DNA from: Ligula intestinalis
Taxonomy: Eukaryota; Platyhelminthes; Cestoda; Diphyllobothriidea; Diphyllobothriidae
Direction: 5' to 3'
DNA length: 64,000 nt
Assembly: GCA_036362985.1 (NCBI GenBank)
Contig: JAYGXS010000004.1
Location: forward strand, 2,690,488 to 2,754,487
Under the pieces are notes generated by a model. The model did not search any database. It worked only from the letters and a program-made list of their open reading frames with translations, and was not told the origin of the DNA. A program made the translations under genes and the position numbers. Below, piece after piece: positions 35,420 to 46,500 of the stretch. Position 1 is the first letter of the stretch; every line of letters starts with the position of its first letter.

Positions 35420-36199
35420 TGTCTTCATTCTCCGAAATAGTGCTCTAATACAGCCACGTTTATACGATATTGGTTGATTGCTATGGAAGCTGAGCACCTG
35501 GGTTGTGTTAGTTGCCTTTCTACAAACCGTGGTGTGATTTATTGTTTGCTTGGAGAGTTTAATAGTCGTTTGACCCTATACTCAGGAAAGATTACCCTTA
35601 TGCTAGAAGGCGGCAGTGCGGGGAATCCGAAGATGACTTAAGTTAAATGAATGTACTAACCCTCTGAATGAGAGGTATTAACCTCTCATTAAGGACGTAA
35701 ACTTCGGAAAAGATCCTAAGGTGTATGCAGTAAAAACTGCCTTCCCACCTGTCTGCCCACACTTTTAGTCGATTTTTATCTGCGCTTTTTGGATTGGTCG
35801 ATCGCATTTGATTGGTGCGGCCGTGATAATAGTAAATCGATTACACGAGACGGCCAGGTGGTCTATGTAGGCTGTCCAAACTCACTGCGTCAGCTTAAGT
35901 GATGGGCGAACCCCAGCCGTTAGTACTTTTAAGTCCTATCTCCAATAGAAAATTAGCCTGGATAGCCAGGTTACCATCTTCGTCAGTGCACGGATAAAAT
36001 GGCATAAACCAATCAAAGAAATTCAAAAAATCCATCAAGCACAAGGCTTGGTTACTCGGTAAGTTAGCGAATTTCTTGCTAACATTTTGACTTTGACAAT
36101 AGCCAGGAACTCATCATTGTAGGAAGTGTGTTCATCACACGGGTTTTGATACCCCCTCGTCTTGTTGTGCTTCGCGGACAGTAGCAAAGCGACCAGAAA
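35420..36199. other. Intergenic stretch, no gene seen
   Basis: No coding or repeat feature is supported. A small hairpin GAGAGGTATTAACCTCTC lies at about 35670. Confidence 0.5.
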
Positions 36200-36601
36200 T
36201 ACAGAGTCTCTCTTAAAATGTACACACATTTTAAATAATTGTAAAATTGGTGTTTATTATAATTTTATTATTTCACAAATGAAAACAATATTTACAAGTA
36301 TATTTTTTATTGTTTTTAAAATGTATTTTGACTGTGAAAACAGTGGCTGAATTGAGAGAAGCCATTTAGCCTGTATGCACACGAACACCAAGGGAATTGT
36401 TCCATGGTGTGTGCGATTCCAGTGCTTCGTGTTTTCAGCAGTGCCATGATCAAGATGGACGTCAGTTTGAGAACATTTAATAAAAAAACAATAAAATGGT
36501 ACTTGTAAATACTTTTTACAGTTTTGAGATGCTGAAATTATGATAAACACTAACTTAAAAATTATGTAAAATGTGTATACATTTTTTTGGGACACCCTGT
36601 A
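36200..36601. mobile_element. Non-autonomous mariner-like element with long inverted repeats
   Basis: The right end reads ATTTTTTTGGGACACCCTGTA, a hallmark of mariner-family termini. Its complement TACAGGGTGTCCCAAAAAAA matches the left end TACAGAGTCTCTCTTAAAA at 36200 with a few changes. Similarity continues inward for well over 100 bases (ATGTAYACACATTTT, GTGTTTATNATAATTT, AATATTTACAAGTA). The 402-bp unit has no transposase and is bounded by TA-like dinucleotides, as expected for Tc1/mariner insertion. Confidence 0.75.
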
Positions 36602-37640
36602 TATGTTGGAGCCAGACCCAATGAATCAAGAAGGGGGCTAAGATCCCGCAGTTGAACTCCTGGATGCTTAAAACCTGGAGTTTGTAATGATCATCTGATG
36701 GTGACTGAAAGGCTAGAAATTACCACTTCAGTCCCCCTTGTCTTTACTGAACCTCTTCTCAAGGCACCCCCGTAAATTTTAGAATTATCTCGATGAAGAA
36801 AGTACTTTGTGCGGCATTTATCAGAATAATTACAGTCGAATTGACTATCATGGGATGAAATTATTAGGAAAAAAGCTATTTTAGCTAGACGATAATATCA
36901 GAATATGTTGCTGTAAAACAGTAGCGCTAGATGAAAACAAGTTTTGCGATCACTCTGCTATTGAGCATAAAAATTGGTACAGTTCTGCGAATCCTGCAAA
37001 CAAAATTCAGGTCGAAATTAAACCGGGTAATTTAGCGTATATCTGGACATGTTATTTTGATAAACTGAGTGGATTTAATAATGAGAAGGGCTTTGGCTTG
37101 GAAAAATAACTGGTCTTTTTTATTTAATTACTCAGAGAAGAGCTGGTCAGTGGAAAGACAACTGACAAAGCACTGTCCCGGGCGCCGATTGGAACTCGAA
37201 CTGTGGCACCGTCCGTCCTCTCCTACTGACCGCTCTCACGCGCCCCCGGCCCCACTCACTTCTAACAACCGTCCTCTGTATTTAAGTGTCCGATTTCCTT
37301 TCTATCATTTCTCCTCCGCCGAATATATTTTGCAATTTTTTACTATAAAAATGCAAAATAGACTTTTAATTGAATGTGTTAATGTTCATATGTTGATGAA
37401 TTGTCCCCTGGGTGCCCTGCAAAAGCGAGGATGTAGTACTTTTGACAAAAAAATGTTCTTTGATGGGAAAAGACTGACGGGAGTCTGAACGGACTCCTAC
37501 ACACAGAAGCGAAGAGCTTCACGCCTTCGTCTTGTCGTTTGGCCTAAAAAACCGACCCAAAACAGTTATGCTTGCCTCTGCTGGCTAGCCTCCGGGATGC
37601 ATATGATTTGTGAATTGTTTGCTCCCCTTACATGTTTACT
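36602..37640. other. Intergenic stretch, no gene seen
   Basis: The open frame 37069-37488 (+) has a GC-rich middle but no recognisable motif. Nothing is supported. Confidence 0.45.
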
Positions 37641-37673
37641 TTTTCAGTTAACCCAATCGTGAAAAATTCAAGG

Positions 37674-37752
37674 CGTCAGTGTGAGTCGAACCTACACAAG
37701 AGAGAAGGCTTTTGCGCAGCCAACGCTCTACCACTGAGCTACGGGACTCACC
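37674..37752 (-). repeat. tRNA-like sequence (minus)
   Basis: On minus it reads GTCCCGTAGCTCAGTGGTAG, AGCGTTGGCTGCGCAAAAGC and GTAGGTTCGACTCACAC, with good A and B boxes but a poorly closing acceptor stem. The loop GCGCAAA would place GCA as anticodon. It is the diverged inverted partner of 37966-38042. Confidence 0.5.
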
Positions 37753-37965
37753 GTGAGCCGTGAATTTAATTGCAATCGGATCAATTTAGCCCGTCCAACT
37801 TAGTGCTCGCATGAAATCAACCAGTAGGGAAGAGCAAGCAAATTTTGCCAAACCCGCTAACAAGTAAGTGAGCCTAGAAGTCATCCCGATGGATTCTTGA
37901 TGACTGCTTGGGAAACCCTTCTTAGGCGATCAGCTTGCTGTATCCGTAATTGTGGATTTCATATG

Positions 37966-38042
37966 AGCCTCGTAGCTCAATGGTAGAGGTTTGGCTGCGC
38001 GAAAACCTTCCCTGCTGTGTGGGTTCGACTCCCACCGAGGCC
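37966..38042 (+). repeat. tRNA-like sequence (plus)
   Basis: An acceptor-like AGCCTCG pairs at six of seven positions with CGAGGCC. The D-arm GCTCAATGGTAGAGG is one pair short. A perfect T arm GTGGG-TTCGACT-CCCAC is present. The anticodon arm is irregular (GGCTGCGCGAAAACC). Together with the inverted partner, this looks like a SINE head rather than a working tRNA gene. Confidence 0.5.
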
Positions 38043-38069
38043 ACGAATTTTTCACAAAGGGTCAACTGA

Positions 38070-40577
38070 ATTAAGGAAATCTGCAAAATTCCCTTAACAA
38101 TATTTACTCATATAAGGCTCAGTGGCCAAGTCTTAAAGTCTGCTCTTCAGCTCCTATGTTGCATGTTTAATGTGAACGTGGTGCTATGCCAGGTTACCGT
38201 GGCGTAGAAGTTTTCCAGCTAACACTCTACCAGACGACGCCATCAGTCCAGTGTGTGTTGTCTGTTTAGTGTCCACTGGGGATGAACTGTTGCACATTTT
38301 CGACTGGTTCTTTTGCGACCACTGGCCAGCATTTTTCTGGGTCACATTACCGAACCCTATCGTCTGCGAAGGATGCAGAAATGCTTGCGTAAGTAGGCCT
38401 GCTGAGACGTCGAGAACGGTTGACGAACTCCACCGAGGGAAGACGAGCCGAACTACGATCTTATGTGTCATCTAGGTTGTAGAAGATAGAGACGAAGGTG
38501 TAAGCTGGTTCAACTAACAGTTATGTGGCTGTCGAGTTGAACACAGCTCCGCGGAATCCCAGCTGAGGGCTATGTTCTAGAACGCTGGGTTTACTGATGA
38601 GTCTGCTGGAAGTCATTAGCGTATGCCGTACAAGTACTTGTAACCAACCTAAATGATGTCGTACTTGGGGCCACTGCACGTATAACACACATTCACTATT
38701 GCGTCGACATGCATCCATCATCCAACCGCACCAACGAACTAGAAGCGGCCATAGAGCTGCAACATGAGACAACAGCAGCCGTAAATGGCACGCAATTTGG
38801 TTTGTACTAACGCAGCATTTACTACACTTTCTCACCCTTAAGTCTCTAGTGGTATAACGACCAGAGGAGGACTAGGGCGCAGTGTTTAACAAAGCTACAC
38901 CGTTCGTCTACGCGCGCAACACACGAGCTGGTCCACACAGCCTCACCAGAGAACTGTAAGAATGCCACGAGTTCACAACAACAGCTGCCGCTATCGGAAG
39001 CAGTCACTTTAGCCCGACTTTCTGGCCTGTTATATACCAAATTGTCGCGTCACTCGGTGACATTCCAAACCATGAGTCCTTGACGCATTGTGATAGGCTC
39101 AGGCGCGTCATAGGGAGTGACGCGCCGATTTGCTGTAGGAATGGATTTCTCGTGCCTTTTCCCATTTCCACTCACAGGGTAACTGTTTGAACCTACCAAC
39201 CAGCCGTTGAAGACCAGCGTCTAAAAGGTGCTGCCTCTCTCCACGCACTTAAAGTAGTAGTCACGGTCACGTGCCATTGCCCAATTTTCGCTGTCAGCAT
39301 CATTTTTATAGGATTTCAGGACAGCTTATGTTACAGACGATGATAAAAATACCTTATAGGAAAAACCACAGCCTTAATTTCGTTGCATTACTACCTACTT
39401 ATTTCGTAGGAGTGAAAATTCTTGGCTTCACTGCCTTTTTAGAGGTGTCGGTTGTGTTCTTAATAGTCTAACACAGGCAATTATAAATCCTGTCACGTGT
39501 CCGATCCACACATTCCATTGTATCCCCAATAGAAATCTTCAGCGACACGTGATTAATTTTCGATTTCGGCATTTGTAATTCATGTCGCGTTTCGGTTCAT
39601 TTGCTCACATCGGCATATTCCATTGCACTCCCTAAATGAAATACCGCCATAGCCACTTGTTAACTAGATAGCAACTGAATCCTTTTAGGCAATCGTTCTT
39701 CACAAGTACGAAAAAAATGGCCTCAACGCATTTTGCGGCGTAGAACTGTAAGGCTTTTAAAGAGCACACAAGTCACAGATTCATGCTATCGAGGACATTT
39801 CAATAAATCTTGCAGAGAAAAGAAGGAGTACTGGTACTTGTCCCCGATTGAGCTGTGATCAAGGCCGCTTCGAGGATTTTGTATCGAGCAGTCCTCACGT
39901 CTCGTAAGGGGTACAGGCGACTCTGTTTTGTTCGTTTCAGGTAACTGGCTCTGATGCTTTGGCTCAAGAGTAGACCAACGGTGTCGAGCTAACCCATTTA
40001 TTGGCAGTTCACTGACGTCAGGTGAGTGCCGTTATTGGGCCAGTTCGCAATGCCCCAGTAGCATTGTCGACGCTGGTTCACAAATGATTACTTATTTGAC
40101 CGACGCATTTTACACCTAGCCTTTTTACTATTTGCGCCTGTCGACGTCGTGGGTATTTCAGAACCAGACGAAAAGGTCATCATCGTCATCATCATCATCA
40201 TCATCACATTTTCTGGGTTTCAGCAGCACGCCGCGAAAGCAACGCATCTACTCGGACTTCTGTTGGCAGTCCAAATGACGGCCACCTCGCTTTTCTCCAG
40301 GGTCAAGCGAAACCCAGTTTTCAAGTTAAAAAAGAGTGTGCTGCTCAGTAATTCCAATCTTCATTCAAAAACCGCCGAAAGCAAAATATTAAACCTTGAG
40401 TTAAATACACACCATAAGGAAGAGAAAGCAAACACGAAAGTTGAACCCTAGGAGGCGGGAGGCTACAACTCATCACATGGGAGTGGGTTGGTGGGTAGGG
40501 GGCTTGCTTAGCGTTCTAAACGTTAATCTATTTACAAATTTCCGGGCCTCGCTTCACCCTTCCCTTTCAGGCCACGT
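38070..40577. other. Intergenic stretch, no gene seen
   Basis: No coding feature is supported. A (CAT)n microsatellite lies at about 40177-40207. Facing open frames at 38184-38475 are shadows of each other. Confidence 0.5.
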
Positions 40578-43500
40578 CTAACTGGCCAGTCGAAGCAGCG
40601 GATACATCCTACTGGGCAGAAAAGTGAAGTCCAGTTGGACGGAGAGCTGGGGAGAGCGCAGGTCAGGCGGCCGATTGGCCGGCAGTTGTTTGGCACTGGG
40701 CCGCTTTTCGGGCCGAGCAGCCAGGAGACGCGTCACAACGTAGTTGTTCTTCGCCAGGTGATCCATGTCGGCCAGACTGTCTACCGGACCCAGCGGCAGC
40801 AGACCACTCTCGGCGGAGTAGACGGAGCCGCTGCCACCGCCAGGCGAGCCGGAGTCGCGCAGTTTGGCGAGCAGGGCTTCAGCGTTGCGCAGGCACTGTC
40901 TGGCCACGCCGTAGATCTTACTGGCCAATTGGTAGAGATCCGTGGTGGAGCAGTCAGCGAAGTGGCCCATCGTGAGGTACTCGTGGGCGGACTTGAAGGC
41001 GACCAGAGCGCCACCGGGGTCGGCCAGGGGGGAGGTGGGCGAGCTGATGAGGCTGCCAAGGCGGCGGATGAATTGCGTACGCAGGGAACCGTAGAATCGG
41101 CGCTGACCGGGCGTGAAGGACACACCCGGCGCGGGGCTCTGCTCCAACGCGTTCAGATCGATGCCAACCTCATGCTGGAAGGCGCGCAACACGTAGATGT
41201 TGGCGGCGCAGATAAAGCGGTGCATGTTGGCCAGCTCCATCTGTTTGAGTGGAAGCAAGGAAACAGAATAAGTTCTCGTAAAAACACCCAACTCAGGAAA
41301 CAAAAACCAGGTCTGGCTGTAGTATGGGACCAAGTGGAATAAGAACGAAAATGATAGGGCTACATGGCGGAAAAGAGTTTGTATTTTTGGGAAAAAAATG
41401 TTTAAATAGTTTGTTGACCTTGGAAAGCATCCTGAAAATTTAAACATATGTGGCTAAACAACGCCAGCATACGAAGGGTTGTAGTGGCTGCAGACGGTGA
41501 GGTTGGTACACACATGAACGTGCAAGAGACCCGAAGGCTTTTTAGTCAGTGCGAACTTTGAATAGGGTCGATGAACGCGACACCAAACACACACTTGCCA
41601 ATGACATGAGAAAAGATGGAAAAAATTGCGGAAACTAATCTACTAATGACAGAAGTGCATAATATGTAAATAGAGGCAGATAGGCATGCACCGATCAGTT
41701 CGAAGACACACTCGTCTGTCCATGGTGCCTTACGACCTCACTCTCGAGACAGGCGACAAGGTAGCTACTGTTATAGATGGAAGGACTTGACAGACAAAGA
41801 CAAGAGAGACTAAGGTGCCCATTTCTGGCTTATGAGCTGCCGTCAGCTGTATGTACAAGAGTGCAATCTGGGGGATTCTCTCGTGGGCGTAGGATTACCG
41901 GTGCGGAACGCAGCGCTATGGAGAACTGCACGGGTGGGACATGGGGTACTGACTAAGAGCGAGAAGAAACGGTACGAACTGTGATGACGAGAGTTGTGAG
42001 ATGGAGTTCTGTGTTTGTGAGGGGAAATGAGCACCGGTATCTTTACTGGCACGCGATCACATCGTTCCTATCCTGGGCTCGCGCCAAAGTGCCGTTAAAT
42101 AAACCTGGTATCTTACGGGGTGAAAGACTATATTTCCAAAACACCAATGACTGGAAAACCCACAAACCGACTAAGAAAACATGTGTTTCAATGGTATAGA
42201 AACCGACGCGGCAGGGCCGAATGGAAACTGAACACAACTACTTTTACAATATAACCCGATAATTATCAATATTATTCTGAGTTGCGCCTCACATTGCATT
42301 TTTTTCTCTTCAAAAAAGAAATCTGGTCTGGTGCTGCAGCAACAGCAGCGGCCAATAACAGCAGCCCAGGCTCACAGAGTGTGATTGCAGTTACTTGTAC
42401 TTACTTCGGCTAGCACCAGTTCTGGTTCGACAGACCCCAGAGTTCAGGACAAGTGTCTCGAGTGCTCACGCACCCTTGCGGGATAGAGCAGTGACAAGAT
42501 TACTGGCTCGTTTCTGCTGCCAATTTCTGCTTATGTCCCCGATGATGAAGCCGCGACGGATGTCGAAACGTCAGGCGAATAAAAGTATGGTCCCAGCGAT
42601 CGAGCTGCCTTCTTCTCAATTACTTCCTGGGACTCGCATGTTCGCTTTTATTGGCAATTACTGGCCTATCCCGTACCCAGGACAGAGGGCTACCAGGCTG
42701 CGACTCTAGTGTGAAACAGTGCTTAAGAGCGGCTACAGGCAGTAAACAATCGCAAATGGCAACTGGGCATGGTAAAATTCCGTCAATCGGAATAGGTATA
42801 TGGGTGTGATGCAGACACGGAGAGCAAGTTTCTATCCAACTAATACAGATCGGCCTTCCATTCTATATTCCCGCCCCCGTTACCTCAGACTACTGGCAAA
42901 CTGTTTAGAGTAAGCGATGAAGCTCGCTAAATATTAACTGTGATTATGAAACGTGGTTTCGGCTGGACTTGGAATATGGATTACAGTAGAGCATAATCTT
43001 TATAGTATCACAATCGTGACAAGTTATCGGCATTTGAATGCACATTTTCAGGCCACCTTCAAAAGCTTGTCCTGTAAAAGTGAATATTTAAGTATTCTTG
43101 ATTTTCCTATTAATCTGTAAAGCCTTTATGGATACAAAAAGATTTTGTAGAAAAAAAGATACGAAGGCATTGCTTCTATACTCATTTTATAGTATCCACG
43201 TTTTATCCCGATTTTTTATTCAAAGAAAGGAGAACTTCTAGTTTGTAATTATGAAGCAGTTTAAGACCACGAAATGTTTGTTCAAAGAGAATCGTATCTC
43301 TTAGTGTATTACTGCTCTTTATAAAGTATACGACATGGTCCATATCCATCAGATACTGTTATGAATTAAACTGACCAACCTCATCAGTAGTAATCGGAAT
43401 TTAAAAATGCCTTGGTGATCAGGAAAGATTACGTAATGTACGTTGTAATACTTATGGTCATACAATAAAAATACAATTACTTGAGTCAAACCATTATGCG

Positions 43501-46500
43501 GACTTTCGAATGCAACCCTTTTCGCCCGTCTGAAAAAACCGTAATCGATAAAAATAAGTAATTAAGTAGTATGATTTTTCGATTGACTTTTGGTATCCAT
43601 AAACCTTCAAAAGTACTGTACTGAGAAAATGCACAAAGATATTTTTGGCCATACTCATTTGGTTGCAAATCGCATTTTCTTAAAATGTTATACCCAAAGG
43701 AGGGGTATTGGTCATGTTTAAATAAGTTGCAAGGCCGTGCAATGTCTATTAAAATGGCAGCTCACCTGCTTTTGTAGTAGTGCTTCCTTATACATACGTA
43801 TAGGAAGTGGAACCGACAAACACAAAGGAGACCAGAATGATCATTTTTGGCTTATATACCGTCATCAGCCAGTCATACCCAACCTCAGAGGTGGAAACCC
43901 CCGAAATTCAAAACTGCGACCTTTAGCCAATGAGGGCAAAATTTTACCATTGTATAAAGGATCCGTCGTTTATGTCGGTTGCGATCGGAAATATGATGAA
44001 AGAAGGGCAATCACCAACCTGGTTAAGGAAAGCCAGCTCAGTCTTATTCAGGAAAATATAGACCAACGCCTTTAAACTCCTTATTATTTAGCGTACAGCA
44101 GCTAATAAATCTAAGGTACAGGAGAACATTTCCAAAGAGGTCATTTATATAGTTGCAGACGTAAAGCGAGTAAACGTCGGAAAAGAAAACACACACGACA
44201 ATTATAAACAATAATACTACTGAAAAATAGCTAGTATTATGTTTTATAGCATGCAAACGCTTGGTGGCGTGCTAAACTAATAGGCTTATGGTAGTTTCAG
44301 ATGACGTAATGGTACGCATAGCTGTACTGGTCAAACTTCATCTTAAAGATGACCACGAATGGAAACGTGAAAATGTCCGCAGGCAGGGCATTTCATGCCT
44401 GAATTATTCTCTTAAAGAAGAACTTTCTTGGCCCCATCTTGTCCCAGTCGCACGTAATTTGAGAGGATATCCTGCAAGCTAGTGGTTTCAATGTCCGTGG
44501 TGCAGTGGTAAACCATTGGACTCAATGGCCAAAGGTCGTGAGTTCGAATCTCGGGGGTCACCACCCCTGGAGCTGGGTATTACTGATTTCTGACGGATAA
44601 TAAACCAGAAATGTCCATTTCGGTTTTCCTTGTCGGTGAGAAGAAGATGCGATAGATGGGACAAGACCTTTGTTCGCATGATGATTCGAAGCTCGTCACG
44701 GCACGGCTTTCGAATTTGAGCAACCCATTTTTTTTGCTCTCCATTAACGTGGGAACTTATTATCCTATACCATCCTATACCTATACTATATGCAACACCA
44801 ACATCGACAATTTTCCGTAGGATGACAATACGAAGAAAAAGCGTATGAAGAAGCGGAAATGGAGCAGTTGAAAGCCAATCTGTCTCCATAGTTGAAGTGA
44901 ATGGCGTGAAAAACTTAACTTGTGAGTATTACATGACTTTTTATCTTTGGCCTTTTAAAATTACCCTTTATTTACCTTACCATCTGCTCTCCGTGAACGG
45001 AGCCGTTTTTGCTGAAAATTAAGGTTTGTAAAATCCTCAATATAGCATTCTTCTTCTTCTTCTTCTTCAAAGGATCCTTCCTCACAGACATTAGCAGACA
45101 TGGGTAATTCCTGCACAGGGAGTGACAATATTTACAGGATGCAGTCACTATGATACTGCAAACCTATGAAAATTAACGAGTCCCCGATTAAGGACAATTG
45201 CTCGCTTGTACGCTAATTGCATGATGACTGGCGTGCGGGCCGTGACCCGCTTAACGTGCACCACACGTGGTGGAATTAGACTTGATTATGACCCGGCCAT
45301 CTGTTTTCCCCGGCGTTGGCGTTGGCCTGTGCTTTTTTCAAGTGGCGACTTGTTTTGGTCAAATTGAGCCTCAACACCGTATATGGATTTGGTAGGTCGT
45401 TGCACTTGTTTATAGACTGGGGACCCGTGAGCCATGACTTTTGTCAGTTCTACTTTATCATATTCTGCAAGCAGCTATGCAACTACTTGTGAGGGCTCCA
45501 AGGTAAAACGGAGACCGGTGGGCCCCTAACTATCATATATGTAGGGCAGGTCAAAGTTTGCACGTCCAACACCGATATAATACGAAGCAGAAGGCAAGGC
45601 TGGCTAACTCAAGACTACCAGACGCAGCTACCACCCAACTCGGGAACCATAACAGACGCGTCTACGAATTGCGTTCCCACCCGCCCTCCCGGCGGCCAAG
45701 GTCTGCTACACCCATCTCCCTACGTTGGATCAACTCTCCCCTCCGCCCAATCCGTGTTTTTGATGACGGAACAGCCCCTCCCGGCCACGCTGCTCCGACT
45801 CCTCCTCCTTGCCGCCGGAATCGAGGCCAACCCTGGACCCCTCTGGTACTGCTCGTTCTGCCGAGTCCGTGTGGGCCGCCGCGACTGGTCTGTACGTTGC
45901 GGTTCCTGCAATGGCTGGTGCCATCTCCGCTGCAGTGGCCTCGCCACGGCTGCCGATTGGTCGCCCGCCTTCGCGTGTCCCAGCTGTCCCGTGCCCCCAC
46001 CGATCTCCATGCCTCCAGCCCATCTAGTCCTGAACCCAAATCCTCTGGTCTCCGACCTTGCCTCACCACCTGGTCTTAAAATCTTACAATTCAACGCCAA
46101 CGGCCTCCTTGGGAAGCTTGACCAGCTCCTGGCCTTCATGCGCTTGCACAGCATAGCTGTGGCGGCTATCCAAGAGACAAAGTGGTCTAACTCCACTAAG
46201 GTCCCTTCCTGTGCCGATTACACGATTGTCCGTCGCGACCGCGGCCGCAATAAAGGCGGAGGTTTGGCCTTCCTGGTGGACAAATCCATTGCCCATCACC
46301 AGCTTCCCCTGCTTGGAGCCGATCCCACGGAAGTACTGGCGATTTACCTTGACATTGGCCCGGCGCCGCTAACCGTCCTGAACGTGTAAATCCCTCCAAC
46401 TTCCAGTTGTTCTCCCGGTTTCACCGCCTCTATCGCTCCCTACTTACCTTCTGGAGACAGTCTGGTGCTAGGTGACTTCAACGCTCACCATGACCTATGG

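Larger units (their letters stand above)
37645..38069. repeat. Head-to-head pair of tRNA-like SINE units
   Basis: The left arm (37645-37752, minus) and right arm (37966-38069, plus) are inverted copies, including flanks GTTAACCCAATCGTGAAAAATTC and the complement of GAATTTTTCACAAAGGGTCAAC. Each arm contains a tRNA-like sequence with A and B boxes. About 210 unique bases separate them. Confidence 0.7.
41241..45480. other. NAA35 intron 2, part before the LINE
   Basis: No host exon was found. It contains SINE fragments (about 41788-41850 minus, 43808-43965 minus, 44493-44640 plus), a 3'-end module at 42541-42615, a short repeat at 44044-44110 similar to 61108-61150, and a (TTC)n tract at 45048-45070. 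Confidence 0.55.

Noticed and set aside
37069..37488. 139-codon + frame with GC-rich core
   Set aside because: No motif, start or splice context; the composition shifts sharply inside, suggesting chance openness across a repeat.
37966..38042. Functional tRNA gene
   Set aside because: The anticodon arm and D stem are irregular, and an inverted diverged copy with shared flanks lies 210 bases away, which points to a SINE.
40149..40451. Open frame with an Ile-rich run
   Set aside because: The hydrophobic run is a translated (CAT)n microsatellite; the remainder has no motif or splice context.
40635..41342. Long + strand open frame (235 codons) opposite NAA35 exon 3
   Set aside because: It is the complement of a well-supported GC-rich coding exon; its Gly/Arg/Gln-rich product has no motif.
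45558..46079. Open frame in another phase overlapping the LINE 5' region
   Set aside because: It overlaps the 2A, PHD and endonuclease coding frame and encodes only Pro/Arg-rich low-complexity sequence; a separate ORF1 is not supported.
45662..46196. Minus frames opposite the LINE 5' region
   Set aside because: Antisense shadows of GC-rich coding sequence.
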